The notes: a model not told the origin generated them from the letters alone. DNA of 64,000 bases from SHWC01 sp050173345 (GCA_050173345.1 JBFXKW010000014.1:1-64000), one strand, 5' to 3'; numbered from the stretch's first letter, positions 37,973 to 47,494 are shown. Program-made: numbers and translations.

Positions 37973-38910
37973 CGTGCCGCCTCCGTGCGCGCCAGCTGGT
38001 GGCGCTGGAACAGCACGATCGGCACGATCAGGAGCAGCAGCAGCACGATGGCGACCGCCGCCGCGACCGGCCAGTCGCGGTTGCGGAAGAACTCCACCCA
38101 CAGCGTGCGGCCGATCATCAGCGTATCGGGTCCGCCGAGCAGATCGGGGATCACCACCTCGCCGACCACCGGGATGAACAACAGGAAGCAGCCGGCAATG
38201 ATGCCCGGCCTCGCCAGCGGCACGGTGATCAGCCAGAACGCGCGGAATGGCCGGCAGCCGAGATCGGCCGCCGCCTCGAGCAGGCTCTCGTCCATCCGTT
38301 CCAGGTTGGCGTAGAGCGGCAGCACCATGAACGGCAGGTAGGAATAGACGATGCCGATATAGACGGCGATGTCGGTGTTCAGGATGGGCAGCGGCTGGTC
38401 GGTCAGCCCGAGCCATTGCAGCAGGCCGTTGAGCAGGCCCTCGTTCTTGAGGATGCCGATCCAGGCATAGACGCGGATCAGGAACGATGTCCAGAACGGC
38501 AGGATCATCAGCATGAGGAGCGCGGCACGCCAGCGCTCCGGCGCGCGCGCCATGGCGTAGGCGATCGGAAAGCCGATGATCAGGCTGAGCGCGGTCGAGA
38601 CCGCGGCGATCTTGAGGCTGTTGAGATAGGCGCGCAGATAGAGGTCGTCCGCTATGAGCAGGATGTAGTTGCCGAGGTTGAGCTTGATCGAGAAGAAGAA
38701 TGAGCCGAGCTCGTCGAACAGCTCGAAGATCGGCGTATAGGGCGGGATCGCCGAGGCCGGCTCAGAGAAGCTGATCTTGAGGACGATCGCGAAGGGCGCG
38801 AGGAAGAAGAAGAGCAGCCAGGCGTAGGGCAGCACGATCGCGATGGCACGCGGCAGCCGCTCGATGAGGCGGCCGAGCCAGGGACGCCGCCTGCCGGCCT
38901 TGGCGCTCAA
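37969..38910 (-). CDS. potH: Polyamine-type ABC importer permease (PotH/PotB-like), TTG start
   Basis: The 313-residue permease is a homologue of PotH with an early YAWLLFFFLAPFAIVLKISF helix, a large periplasmic loop, and coupling motif EAAADLGCRPFRAFWLITVP. The only sensible start is TTG at 38910, whose bases overlap the potG stop as TTGA. There is no ribosome site upstream, so it must depend on re-initiation by ribosomes finishing potG. A later methionine would remove the first membrane segment. Confidence 0.87.
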   Translation of the reverse strand: MSAKAGRRRPWLGRLIERLPRAIAIVLPYAWLLFFFLAPFAIVLKISFSEPASAIPPYTPIFELFDELGSFFFSIKLNLGNYILLIADDLYLRAYLNSLKIAAVSTALSLIIGFPIAYAMARAPERWRAALLMLMILPFWTSFLIRVYAWIGILKNEGLLNGLLQWLGLTDQPLPILNTDIAVYIGIVYSYLPFMVLPLYANLERMDESLLEAAADLGCRPFRAFWLITVPLARPGIIAGCFLLFIPVVGEVVIPDLLGGPDTLMIGRTLWVEFFRNRDWPVAAAVAIVLLLLLIVPIVLFQRHQLARTEAAR

Positions 38911-40061
38911 CTCAGCAGCGCGACGCCCGCGCGGGGCGGCCAATGCAGGTAGACGCGATCCTCCCAGGTGATGGCGCGCTCGGTGAGCCGCACGCGATTG
39001 GCCTCGGCGGCCATCACCATCTTGCCGGTGTCGAGCTTCACCCGGTAGGTCGAGAAATCGCCAAGGTAGGCGATGTCCCAGACCACGCCGCTGAAGCAGT
39101 TCCGCGTGCCGGGCGGCGGCGGCTCGCGCGAGATTTGGAGCTTCTCGGGGCGCACCGCGACCCACAGGCGGTGGCCGGCGGCGAGCGAAGGCGCCTCGGC
39201 GAGCGCGATGTCGCCGCCGGCTTCCGCGCTCTGCACCAGTGCTGCGTCGCCTTCCTTGGCGAGGTTGCCTTCGAACAGGTTGACGCTGCCGATGAAGTTC
39301 GCCACGTAGCGCGAGTTCGGCTGCTCGTAGATTTCGGTCGGCGTCGCGACCTGGGCGATGCGGCCGCGGTCCATCACCGCGATGCGGCTCGCCATGGTCA
39401 TGGCTTCGTCCTGGTCGTGGGTGACGATCACGAAGGTCACGCCGACCCGCTCCTGAATCGTCATCAGCTCGAACTGGGTCTCCTCGCGCAGCTTGCGGTC
39501 GAGCGCGGCGAGCGGCTCGTCGAGCAGCAAGAGTTTCGGCCGCTTGACCAGCGAGCGGGCGAGCGCGACGCGCTGGCGCTGCCCGCCGGAAAGCTGGTGC
39601 GGCTTGCGCCCGCCGAGCCCTTCGAGCTGCACGAGCGAAAGCGCCTCGGCGACGCGCGATCTGATCTCGCGCGCGCCGAGCCTTTCCTGCTTCAGCCCGA
39701 ACGCGATGTTGCCCTCGACCGTCATGTGCGGGAACAGCGCGTAGGACTGGAACATCATGTTGACCGGCCGCCGATAGGGCGGCACGCCCGCGATGTCGAC
39801 GCCGTCGAGCTCGATGCGGCCCGCGTTCGGCTGCTCGAAGCCGGCGAGCAGGCGGAGCAGGGTGGTCTTGCCGCAGCCCGACGGGCCGAGCAGAGCGAAG
39901 AACTCGCCCTTGAAGATGTCGAGGCTGACCTGATCGACCGCGACGACGTTGCCGAACGACTTGGAGACGCCGATCAGCGAGAGCAGCGGCCTGGCCGCGG
40001 GGTCGTCCCACGGCTCGTAGAGCCGGCGCTGCGACGGCCCCGCTGTCTCCGTCACGGCCAT
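38907..40061 (-). CDS. potG: Polyamine-type ABC importer ATPase (PotG/PotA-like)
   Basis: The 384-residue ATPase has Walker A GPSGCGKTTLLRLLAG, Q-loop MMFQSYALFPHMTV, signature QLSGGQRQRVALARSL, Walker B LLLLDEPLAALD and switch VTHDQDEA. A C-terminal OB-type regulatory (TOBE) domain occupies about 270-384, with VWVAVRPEKLQIS. GSVNLFEGNL is a PotA/PotG motif at the domain border. It powers the PotHI permease. Confidence 0.92.
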   Translation of the reverse strand: MAVTETAGPSQRRLYEPWDDPAARPLLSLIGVSKSFGNVVAVDQVSLDIFKGEFFALLGPSGCGKTTLLRLLAGFEQPNAGRIELDGVDIAGVPPYRRPVNMMFQSYALFPHMTVEGNIAFGLKQERLGAREIRSRVAEALSLVQLEGLGGRKPHQLSGGQRQRVALARSLVKRPKLLLLDEPLAALDRKLREETQFELMTIQERVGVTFVIVTHDQDEAMTMASRIAVMDRGRIAQVATPTEIYEQPNSRYVANFIGSVNLFEGNLAKEGDAALVQSAEAGGDIALAEAPSLAAGHRLWVAVRPEKLQISREPPPPGTRNCFSGVVWDIAYLGDFSTYRVKLDTGKMVMAAEANRVRLTERAITWEDRVYLHWPPRAGVALLS

Positions 40062-40115
40062 TCGAGCCGGCTCCGCGCCCGCTTCGACGGTGTTGCGTCC
40101 GCCGGCGCGGGCGGC

Positions 40116-41216
40116 CTATTCCCCGCTCTTGACCGTGGCGAACTGGCGCGTCACCACGCGCTGCACCTTCGGCTCATACGGAGTCACCACGAACAGCTTG
40201 GCCATGATCTCGGGCGGCGGGTAGATCGCCGGATCGCCCGACACCTCGGCATCGACCAGCGGAGTCGCGGCGGCGTTGGCGTTGGCATAGAAGACTGCGT
40301 TCGACGCCTTGGCGATCACCTCTGGGCGCAGCAGATAGTCGATGAAGGCGTGCGCGTTGTCGGGGTGTGGCGCATCGGCCGGGATCGCCAGCATGTCGAA
40401 CCAGAGCAGCGTGCCTTCCTGCGGGATCACGTAGCGGATTTCGACGTCGTTGCCGGCCTCGACCGCGCGGTCCCTCGCCTGCAGCATGTCGCCCGACCAG
40501 CCCATGCTCAGGCAGATGTCGCCATTGGCGAGCGCGTCGATCTGCGCCGAGTTGTGGAACTTGCTGACATAGGGCCGCACCGCCTGCATCACGGGCACGG
40601 CCTTGGTCAGCACCTCGGGGTCGTGGCTGTCGCCGTCCTCGCCGAGATAGGCGAGCACGGCCTGGAACATCTCGTCGACCTCGTCCATCAGGTAAACGCC
40701 GCAGTCGGCGAACTTGGAGACGACCTCGGGGTCGAACAGCATGCGCCAGGATGCGACCGGCGCGTCCGGCAGGCGTTCCTCGATCTTGGCCACGTTGTAG
40801 GCGAAGCCCGTGGTGCCCCACATATAAGGCACGCCGTGCTCGTTGCCGGGATCCCAGGCGGTGACGCGCTGGAGGATCGAGGCATCGAGATTGTGCCAGT
40901 TGGGCAGCTTCGACCTGTCGAGCGGCATGAACACGCCGGCCATCACCTGGCGCGCCATGAAGTGCCCGCTCGGCACCACCACGTCATAGCCGGTCTGGCC
41001 GGTGAGCAGCTTGGTCTCGAGCGTGTCGTTGGAATCGAAGGTGTCGTAGACCACCTCGATGCCGGTCTCCGCCTTGAAATCCTCGAGGATCGTCTCGTCG
41101 ATATAGTCCGACCAGTTGTAGACGTTGACGACCTTCTCCTCGTCCGCCAGGGCGGCGCCGGCGCCGAAAGCGAGCGCGGATACGAGCCCGAGAATTGCGC
41201 GCGGGACGTACGCCAT
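40116..41216 (-). CDS. potF: Periplasmic polyamine-binding protein (PotF/PotD-like)
   Basis: The 366-residue binding protein has a signal peptide (AILGLVSALAFGAGAALA) and begins mature sequence with VVNVYNWSDYIDETILEDF, the classic PotF/PotD opening in which Trp and Asp contact the polyamine. Further cleft residues are in MWGTTGFAYN and CLSMGWSGD. Putrescine is the more likely ligand in the PotF branch, but spermidine cannot be excluded. First gene of the potFGHI-ordered operon, divergent from the GST gene at 41387. Confidence 0.92.
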   Translation of the reverse strand: MAYVPRAILGLVSALAFGAGAALADEEKVVNVYNWSDYIDETILEDFKAETGIEVVYDTFDSNDTLETKLLTGQTGYDVVVPSGHFMARQVMAGVFMPLDRSKLPNWHNLDASILQRVTAWDPGNEHGVPYMWGTTGFAYNVAKIEERLPDAPVASWRMLFDPEVVSKFADCGVYLMDEVDEMFQAVLAYLGEDGDSHDPEVLTKAVPVMQAVRPYVSKFHNSAQIDALANGDICLSMGWSGDMLQARDRAVEAGNDVEIRYVIPQEGTLLWFDMLAIPADAPHPDNAHAFIDYLLRPEVIAKASNAVFYANANAAATPLVDAEVSGDPAIYPPPEIMAKLFVVTPYEPKVQRVVTRQFATVKSGE

Positions 41217-41386
41217 GGCCGCTTCCTCCGTCGTCGTGGCGTTGCTGTCTACTCGCTTCGTATTGAGGTGTCGGCGGCAGGTGATGTCAAATCATTATGT
41301 TCCCGTTACGATGGCGCGGCGGGGGCGGTGCGCGCCCGTCGCGTCAGGTCAGCAGCGCGCCACGGTTCAGAGATTGGAGAGCGGCC

Positions 41387-42052
41387 ATGCCGCAGTTCAC
41401 GCTCGTCATCGCCAACAAGGCCTACTCGTCCTGGTCGATGCGCGCCTGGCTGGCGCTTGCGGCGACCGGCGCGCCGTTCGACGAGGTCACGATTCCGCTC
41501 GACCGGCCCGAGACGCGCGGCCGGATTCTCGCCTATTCGCCGTCCGCCAAGGTGCCCTGCCTGATCGACGGCGACGTCGCGGTCTGGGAGTCGCTCGCGA
41601 TCTGCGAATATCTCGCAGAGCGCTTCCCGGCAGCCGGGCTGTGGCCGGCGGACGGCAAGGCCCGTGCCCTGGCGCGCGCCGTCTCCGCCGAGATGCACGC
41701 CGGCTTCACGGCGCTGCGCCGCACGCTGCCGATGAACTGCCGCGCCAGCTTCGCGCCGCGCGCCATCGAAAACGCCGAGCTCGCGGCGGACATCGCGCGC
41801 ATCCAGGCGCTCTGGGCCGATTGCCGCGGCCGCTTCGGGCAGGCCGGGCCCTATCTCTTCGGCAGCTTCGGCATCGCCGATGCGATGTTCGCGCCGGTGG
41901 TGACGCGCTTCCTCACCTATGGCGTGACGGTCGATGCCGCGAGCCGCGCCTATTGCGAGGCGATCATGGCCCATCCGCTCGTCGCGCGCTGGGTCGCCGA
42001 GGCGCGCGCCGAGACCATGCGGATCGAGAAATACGAGATCGCGCCCGCTTGA
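41387..42052 (+). CDS. Glutathione S-transferase family protein
   Basis: The 221-residue two-domain GST has NKAYSSWSMRAWLAL at the active site with the zeta/maleylacetoacetate-isomerase-like Ser-rich motif, cis-proline KVPCLIDGD, and glutathione motif VWESLAICEYLAE. C-terminal helices carry YLFGSFGIADAMFAPVVTRF. Its stop overlaps the next gene's TTG start as TTGA. The substrate is unknown. Confidence 0.86.
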   Translation: MPQFTLVIANKAYSSWSMRAWLALAATGAPFDEVTIPLDRPETRGRILAYSPSAKVPCLIDGDVAVWESLAICEYLAERFPAAGLWPADGKARALARAVSAEMHAGFTALRRTLPMNCRASFAPRAIENAELAADIARIQALWADCRGRFGQAGPYLFGSFGIADAMFAPVVTRFLTYGVTVDAASRAYCEAIMAHPLVARWVAEARAETMRIEKYEIAPA

Positions 42053-42792
42053 GCGCTGTCGCCGTACAAGCACCCGTCATCACGCCCGAGGCGCTGCTCG
42101 AGCGCGTGCTCTATCGCGACGCGCTGATGCTGGTGATCGACAAGCCGGCGGGCCTGCCGGTGCATGCCGGCCCCGGCCGCGGGCCGAACCTCGAAACCTA
42201 TCTCGATGCGCTGCGCTTCGGCCTGCCGCAGGCGCCGGCGCTCGCCCACCGGCTCGACCGCGACACCTCGGGCTGCCTGGTGCTCGGCCGCCATCGCCGC
42301 GCGCTCGCGCGCCTTGGCCGGCTGTTCGCCGCCGGCCTGATCGAGAAGACCTACTGGGCGCTGGTCGAGGGCGAGCCGCCGGAGCCGGAAGGCACCATTG
42401 CCCTGCGCTTGCGCAAGCGCACCCAGGACAAGCGGCGCTGGCACATGATGGTGCACCCCGAGGGCCAGGACGCGCTCACGGAATATCGCGTGCTCGGGCG
42501 CGCGGCGGGCCGCGCCTGGGTCGAGTTCCGGCCCAAGACCGGCCGCACGCATCAGATCCGCGTGCACGCCGCGGCGCTCGGCTGCCCGGTCGTCGGCGAC
42601 CCGCTCTACGGCCCCGGTGCCGCGCCGCTGAGCCGGCCGCCGGAAGGGCCGCTCATGCTGCACGCCCGCGCCGTCCGCGTGCCGCTCTACGAGAAGCGCG
42701 AGGCGATCCTCGTCGAGGCGCCGGTCCGGCCGGATATGCGGGCTGTGCTGGAGACCTGCGGCCAGTGCGCCGCGCCCGCCCCGGCCCCATGA
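42049..42792 (+). CDS. RluA-family RNA pseudouridine synthase, TTG start
   Basis: This 247-residue enzyme isomerises uridine in rRNA or tRNA. The catalytic Asp lies in ALAHRLDRDTSGCLVLGR. LMLVIDKPAGLPVHAGPG, EKTYWALVEG and FRPKTGRTHQIRVHAAALG are the other conserved RluA blocks. No S4 domain precedes the catalytic part. TTG 42049, overlapping the GST stop, is the only start that keeps the N-terminal strand; GTG 42109 is the next option. The target RNA cannot be predicted. Confidence 0.88.
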   Translation: MSAVAVQAPVITPEALLERVLYRDALMLVIDKPAGLPVHAGPGRGPNLETYLDALRFGLPQAPALAHRLDRDTSGCLVLGRHRRALARLGRLFAAGLIEKTYWALVEGEPPEPEGTIALRLRKRTQDKRRWHMMVHPEGQDALTEYRVLGRAAGRAWVEFRPKTGRTHQIRVHAAALGCPVVGDPLYGPGAAPLSRPPEGPLMLHARAVRVPLYEKREAILVEAPVRPDMRAVLETCGQCAAPAPAP

Positions 42793-42834
42793 CCCGCGCG
42801 TGTCATCGGCCTGCCCAAAATTGGTTATTCGCGA

Positions 42835-42864
42835 TTGACAAGCCGGTCACGGCTCGGCTTAAGT
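42835..42864 (+). promoter_or_regulatory. Putative promoter of the amide uptake/hydrolysis operon
   Basis: TTGACA (42835-42840) is followed by TTAAGT (42859-42864) with an 18-base spacer. It lies in the gene-free stretch 42793-43140, whose remaining 270-base leader shows no clear ORF, riboswitch or strong hairpin. Together they precede the binding protein at 43141. Confidence 0.4.
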
Positions 42865-43140
42865 TTTCAGCATAGGAAACGAACTTAATCGCAGGTCAAA
42901 CGCAGACCGGCTCGCCCGAGCGGCGAAAACCGGCCGAAACGGCAGGAAGACCGGCGGTTAAAGCGGCGGCAAGCGGCAGGCGGGCGGAACGGTGCCAACA
43001 TCGCGCAGCCGGGCCGCGAGACGGGAGGACGGTGGGGGACACGGTTCTCTTCGAGTGAAAGTCGCGTCGTGGCGGGAAACCGGGCGAGCTGGCGCGCGGC
43101 GAGGGGTATTGATGCAACACAGCGACCGGGAGGGACAAGA

Positions 43141-44487
43141 ATGGCTATCAGCAGACGGACAGTCTTGAAAGGCGCGGCGGCCGCGGGTGCCGGCGTGGTC
43201 GCGGGATTCCCGCACATCTTCGTCAAGGATTTCGGGAAAGCCTGGGGCGCCGATCAGCCCTGGATCACCAAGGACGGCACCATCAAGGTCGGCCTCCTGT
43301 GGTCGCTGACCGGCAACCTGGCCGTGGTCGAGACCGACTCGACCAACGTCGCGCTCTTCGCGATCGACAAGATCAACAAGGCCGGCGGCGTCAAGGGCAA
43401 GCAGATCGAGCCGGTCGTGGTCGACGCCAAGTCCGACATCAAGGTGTTCTCGGAGAAGATCAGCGAGCTCATCCTGAAGAACCGGGTGGTCACCACCCAT
43501 GGCTGCTACACCTCGGCGAGCCGCCGCGCGGTGATGCCGATCGTGATGAAGTGGGACCACCTGTTCTACTACCCGACCTGCTATGAGGGCCGGGAGTGCA
43601 TGCAGAACATCATCAACACCGGGCCGCTCGCCAACCAACACTCCTACGAGCTGGTGCCCTACATGGTGAAGAACTTCGGGCCGAAGGTGTATCTGGTCGG
43701 CTCCAACTACATCTGGCCGAAGGAGTCGAACAAGAACATCAAGGTCTGGCTCGAGCGCGCCGGCGGCGAGGTTCTGGGCGAAGACTACGTGCCGCTCGGC
43801 GGCTCCGAGTTCTCGCCGATCTTCAACAAGATCCGCCAGAACGAGCCGAACTGGATCATGTCGACCGTGGTCGGCGATTCCGACATCGCGCTGCACCGGC
43901 AGTTCCTGCAGGAGGGCTTCAAGTCCGACAAGATGCCGATCGCAGCGCTTACCACCGGCGAGATCGAGACCAAGGCGATGGGCAACGAGGCCGGCGCCGG
44001 CCACTTCCTCTCGGCGCCCTACTTCCAGACCCTCCAGAACCCGACCAACGACAAGTTCAAGGAGGAATACTTCGCGAGCGAGTGGGGCAAGAACGGCGTG
44101 ACCCACTACAACATGGAAGAGACCTACACGGGCATCCTCTTCTGGGTGAAGGGCCTCGAGCGCGCCCTCGAGGAGACCGGCGGCGACTGGGAGGCCATCA
44201 CGCCGCGCATGATCCGCGACGTCTCCGGCAACTGGCGCGACCAGGGCCCGGTGACACTTTCCGACGAGGAATCGCCGGAGGGCAAGTGCTGGGTCGACCC
44301 GGAGAACTTCAACTATCACTGCGTGCCGAAGATCGGCCACTGCCAAGCCAACGGTCAGTTCGACATCGTGTTCACGGCGCCCGCACACGTCGCGCCTGAC
44401 CCGTTCTCGATCTATCCGGAGCGCGGCGTCTGCAAGGTGGACGGCCTGCACACGCCGGACGGCCAGGTCCGGACCGGCGTGCTGTAA
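43141..44487 (+). CDS. Amide/urea-type ABC importer substrate-binding protein, Tat signal
   Basis: The 448-residue periplasmic binding protein is of the UrtA/AmiC/FmdD type. The N-terminus MAISRRTVLKGAAAAGAG is a twin-arginine signal, so it is likely exported folded. The type I fold begins IKVGLLWSLTGNLAVVET, with THGCYTSASRRAVMPI and FYYPTCYEGRECMQN forming the ligand site as in urea and short-amide binders. C-terminal WVDPENFNYHCVPKIG is typical of the UrtA branch. GGGAGGG lies upstream of the ATG. Neighbouring permease, ATPase and DMFase-like genes suggest a small N-substituted amide ligand. Confidence 0.88.
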   Translation: MAISRRTVLKGAAAAGAGVVAGFPHIFVKDFGKAWGADQPWITKDGTIKVGLLWSLTGNLAVVETDSTNVALFAIDKINKAGGVKGKQIEPVVVDAKSDIKVFSEKISELILKNRVVTTHGCYTSASRRAVMPIVMKWDHLFYYPTCYEGRECMQNIINTGPLANQHSYELVPYMVKNFGPKVYLVGSNYIWPKESNKNIKVWLERAGGEVLGEDYVPLGGSEFSPIFNKIRQNEPNWIMSTVVGDSDIALHRQFLQEGFKSDKMPIAALTTGEIETKAMGNEAGAGHFLSAPYFQTLQNPTNDKFKEEYFASEWGKNGVTHYNMEETYTGILFWVKGLERALEETGGDWEAITPRMIRDVSGNWRDQGPVTLSDEESPEGKCWVDPENFNYHCVPKIGHCQANGQFDIVFTAPAHVAPDPFSIYPERGVCKVDGLHTPDGQVRTGVL

Positions 44488-44500
44488 GGAAAGCCCGAGG

Positions 44501-44530
44501 CCCGAGGGTGCGGCGCATCGCACCCTCGGG
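44501..44530 (+). terminator. Hairpin between binding-protein and permease genes
   Basis: CCCGAGGGTGCG (44501-44512) pairs perfectly with CGCACCCTCGGG (44519-44530) around loop GCGCAT, a 12-base-pair stem 13 bases after the stop. No long T-run follows, so it may attenuate or protect the upstream mRNA. This would give more binding protein than permease. Confidence 0.65.
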
Positions 44531-44693
44531 TTCGCGGCCTACCGGCCCGGAGTCCCCCGCCGTCCGATAGGCCCGGTTGCGGGAGCCAGGCTTTGGTTCT
44601 AGAACGCAATAGTCAAAGAATTCGTCGCGGGGCGCTTGCGCCGAGCATCGGGCGTGTTTCGATGAGTGAAGCGGGGGGCGATCGAACCGGACC

Positions 44694-45599
44694 ATGAGTG
44701 TCCATGACTTCTGGACTCCGTTTGCCGCGGAGCCGTTCCTCAACGCCCTCGTCATCGGCATCACGCTCGGCGCCATCTGGCTGCTCGCCGCGCTCGGCCT
44801 GACCATCATCTACGGCACCATGGGCGTCATCAACATGGCCCATGGCGAGTTCATCATGGTCGGCGCCTACCTGACCTTCGTCATGCAGTCGAGCGGGCAG
44901 ATACCCTGGCTGGCGTGCCTGCCGCTTGCCTTCATAGGCACCGCGATCCTCGGCTGGATCATCGAGCGCCTGCTCATACGATATTTGTATCAACGACCAT
45001 TGGACACGCTGCTGGCGACCTGGGGCGTGTCCCTCATCCTGATCCAGGGGGTGCGGCTGATCTTCGGCGGCGAGCCGCAATACGTCGCGGTGCAGCCGCA
45101 CGGCCTGACCGAGGTGATGGACATCGCGTTCATCCACGTGCCCTGGCTGCGCATCCTGATCCTCGCCGTGACCATCGGCCTCGCGCTCCTGACCTGGGCG
45201 ATCCTCTACAAGACCGTCTACGGCATCCGCGTGCGCGCGGTGATGCAGAACAAGGAGATGGCGGCCTCCTTCGGCATCAACGCGCAGCAGGTCTACGGCA
45301 TGACGTTTGCCTATGGGGCGGGGCTCGCGGGCGTCGCCGGCGCCATGTTCGGCGGCCTCAAGACGGTGTTTCCCGACATGGGGCTCGGCTACATCGTCGA
45401 AGCCTTCCTGGTGGTGGTCACCGGCGGCGGCAACCTGCTGGGCAGCGTGGTGTCGGGCGCCGCGCTCGGCGAGCTCAACTCCGTCTTTTCCTACTTCACG
45501 AACACCACCTTCGCGCGCTTCGTGCTGTTCGTCCTGATCGTCATCTTCCTGCGCTTCTATCCTCAGGGCCTGTTCCCCGAGGCGAAGGCGAGGCGCTGA
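44694..45599 (+). CDS. Urea/amide-type ABC importer permease (UrtB/LivH-like)
   Basis: The 301-residue permease has LGAIWLLAALGLTIIYGTMG with the UrtB/LivH motif INMAHGEFIMVGAY, coupling region YGIRVRAVMQNKEMAASFGI, and VVTGGGNLLGSVVSGAALG. It pairs with the permease 12 bases downstream. The 163-base gap before it contains the hairpin at 44501 and no obvious promoter. Confidence 0.9.
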   Translation: MSVHDFWTPFAAEPFLNALVIGITLGAIWLLAALGLTIIYGTMGVINMAHGEFIMVGAYLTFVMQSSGQIPWLACLPLAFIGTAILGWIIERLLIRYLYQRPLDTLLATWGVSLILIQGVRLIFGGEPQYVAVQPHGLTEVMDIAFIHVPWLRILILAVTIGLALLTWAILYKTVYGIRVRAVMQNKEMAASFGINAQQVYGMTFAYGAGLAGVAGAMFGGLKTVFPDMGLGYIVEAFLVVVTGGGNLLGSVVSGAALGELNSVFSYFTNTTFARFVLFVLIVIFLRFYPQGLFPEAKARR

Positions 45600-45611
45600 G
45601 GAGGGCGCGCG

Positions 45612-46724
45612 ATGGGCAAGGATTCGAGCAACATCTATCACTACCAGCCGGCGCAATGGCTCGCCTATGTCGCGCTGTTCGCCGTGCTCGCGGCGATCCC
45701 GGGCTTCGGCATCGACGTCTTCGAGCTCAACCTCTATGCGCGCTACGCGGTCTACGCCATGCTGGCGGTCTCGGTCAGCATGGTGTGGGGCTTCGGCGGC
45801 ATCCTGAGCCTCGGCCAGGGCATACCCTTCGGCATCGCGGCCTACTGCATGGGCGCCACCATGCAGATGCAGTTCCAGGATCCCGAGTTCGACCCGATCC
45901 CGAGCTTCATGCTGACCAACGAGCTCGAGGCGCTGCCGACGGTCTGGGAGCCGTTCTGGAACACCAGCGTCGGGCTGATCCTCGCGATCGGCCTGCCGAC
46001 GCTCTTCATGGCGGTGTTCGGCATCCTGATGTTCCAGGCCCGCCTCGCCGGCGCGTTCGTCGCGATCATGACGCTCGCCATGCTGAACGCCTGGTACAGC
46101 GTCGCCTACGACATGCAGCCCTATACGGCGGGCTTCAACGGTATCTCGCCGCCCAACCCGTTCAAGGCCTTCGACACGCCGGTCGACCCCTACAGCCTGA
46201 TGATCTACTGGATCGCCATCGGCGTGCTGGCGGTCGTGACGCTGTTCTCGAAATACCTGATGGAGAGCAAGTTCGGCACCGTGGTCCAGGCGACGCGTGA
46301 CGACGCCGAGCGCGTCCGCTTCCTCGGCTACAGCGTCGCCTATTATCAGGTGGTCGTCTTCGTCTTCGCAGGGCTGATCGCGACGCTCGCGGGCATGATC
46401 TGGGTGATGACCGTGCAGTACGTGTCGCCCACCCTGCTCGAGACGCCGTTCAGCATCTACATGGTGATCTGGGCCGCGGTCGGCGGGCGGCACTCGCTGT
46501 TCGGCGCGATCATCGCGGCGATCGTGCTGAACGGCCTGCAATCCTATCTCGGCGACATCAGCGAGATTTGGCAGAAGGCCTGGCTGCTCGTGCTCGGCGG
46601 CATCTTCGTCGGCGTCGTGCTGTTCCTGCCGCGCGGCCTCGCCGGGCTGATCGAGAAGGTGCTCAGCTACGTGCCGTTCAGGTTCGGCCGGCGCGCCACG
46701 CGGCCCGAACGGGCGGCGGGTTGA
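45612..46724 (+). CDS. Urea/amide-type ABC importer permease (UrtC/LivM-like)
   Basis: The 370-residue permease has about nine membrane segments. Family motifs are MVWGFGGILSLGQGIPFGIAA, TVVQATRDDAERVRFLGYSV at the coupling helix, and YVSPTLLETPFSIYMVIWAA. The latter resembles UrtC (urea) rather than LivM (branched-chain amino acids). An N-terminal soluble stretch (KDSSNIYHYQPAQW) precedes the first helix. GAGGAGGG precedes its ATG. Confidence 0.9.
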   Translation: MGKDSSNIYHYQPAQWLAYVALFAVLAAIPGFGIDVFELNLYARYAVYAMLAVSVSMVWGFGGILSLGQGIPFGIAAYCMGATMQMQFQDPEFDPIPSFMLTNELEALPTVWEPFWNTSVGLILAIGLPTLFMAVFGILMFQARLAGAFVAIMTLAMLNAWYSVAYDMQPYTAGFNGISPPNPFKAFDTPVDPYSLMIYWIAIGVLAVVTLFSKYLMESKFGTVVQATRDDAERVRFLGYSVAYYQVVVFVFAGLIATLAGMIWVMTVQYVSPTLLETPFSIYMVIWAAVGGRHSLFGAIIAAIVLNGLQSYLGDISEIWQKAWLLVLGGIFVGVVLFLPRGLAGLIEKVLSYVPFRFGRRATRPERAAG

Positions 46725-46738
46725 GGGAGGGCGCGGCG

Positions 46739-47494
46739 ATGGGCGCGCTTCTGGAGCTCAAGGCGGTCACCAAGGCGTATGACACCTACGCCGTGGTCGA
46801 TCAGCTCGACCTCACCGTCAACGAGGGCGAGCTGCGCTGCTTCATCGGGCCGAACGGCGCCGGCAAGACCACCACCATGGACCTGATCACCGGGCGTCAG
46901 AAGTTGACCGGCGGCAAGATCATGTTTGACGGGCGCGACATCACGGGCCTGCGCGAGCATCAGATCGTGCGCCGCGGCATCGGCCGCAAGTTCCAGGTGC
47001 CGGCGGTGTTCCGCGAGCTCACGGTGCGCGAGAACCTCGAGGTGGCGTTCAGCCGCCATCCGGACCCGTTCATCAACATGACCATGTTCCTGCGCCGCAT
47101 CGACAAGAAGCGCTTCGACGAGGTGGTCGACCTGATCGGGCTCGGCGACCGGCTCGATGCGCGCGCCGGCTATCTCTCGCACGGCGAGACCCAGTGGCTC
47201 GAGATCGGCATGGTGCTGACCCAGAACCCGCGCCTCCTCCTGATGGACGAGCCGACCGCGGGCATGACCGAGCAGGAGACCCACAAGACCTCGGAGATCT
47301 TCAAGCGGCTCAAGGGCTCGCACACGCTCGTCGTGGTCGAGCACGACATGACCTTCGTGCGCGAGATCGCGGAGATCATCTCGGTGCTGCATCTCGGCAA
47401 GCTGCTGGCCGAGGGGCCGATGAACACGATCGAGAACGATCCGAGGGTGCGCGAGGTCTATCTCGGCACGGAGGGCATCTCCGATGCTACTTGA
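46739..47494 (+). CDS. Urea/amide-type ABC importer ATPase (UrtD-like)
   Basis: The 251-residue ATPase has Walker A GPNGAGKTTTMDLITG, UrtD-type loop IGRKFQVPAVFRELTVRENL, signature YLSHGETQWLEIGMVL (a characteristic LSHGxxQ form), Walker B LLLMDEPTAGMT and switch VVVEHDM. The start at 46739 follows GAGGGAGGG. Its 3' end overlaps the next ATPase by 11 bases. Confidence 0.92.
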   Translation: MGALLELKAVTKAYDTYAVVDQLDLTVNEGELRCFIGPNGAGKTTTMDLITGRQKLTGGKIMFDGRDITGLREHQIVRRGIGRKFQVPAVFRELTVRENLEVAFSRHPDPFINMTMFLRRIDKKRFDEVVDLIGLGDRLDARAGYLSHGETQWLEIGMVLTQNPRLLLMDEPTAGMTEQETHKTSEIFKRLKGSHTLVVVEHDMTFVREIAEIISVLHLGKLLAEGPMNTIENDPRVREVYLGTEGISDAT

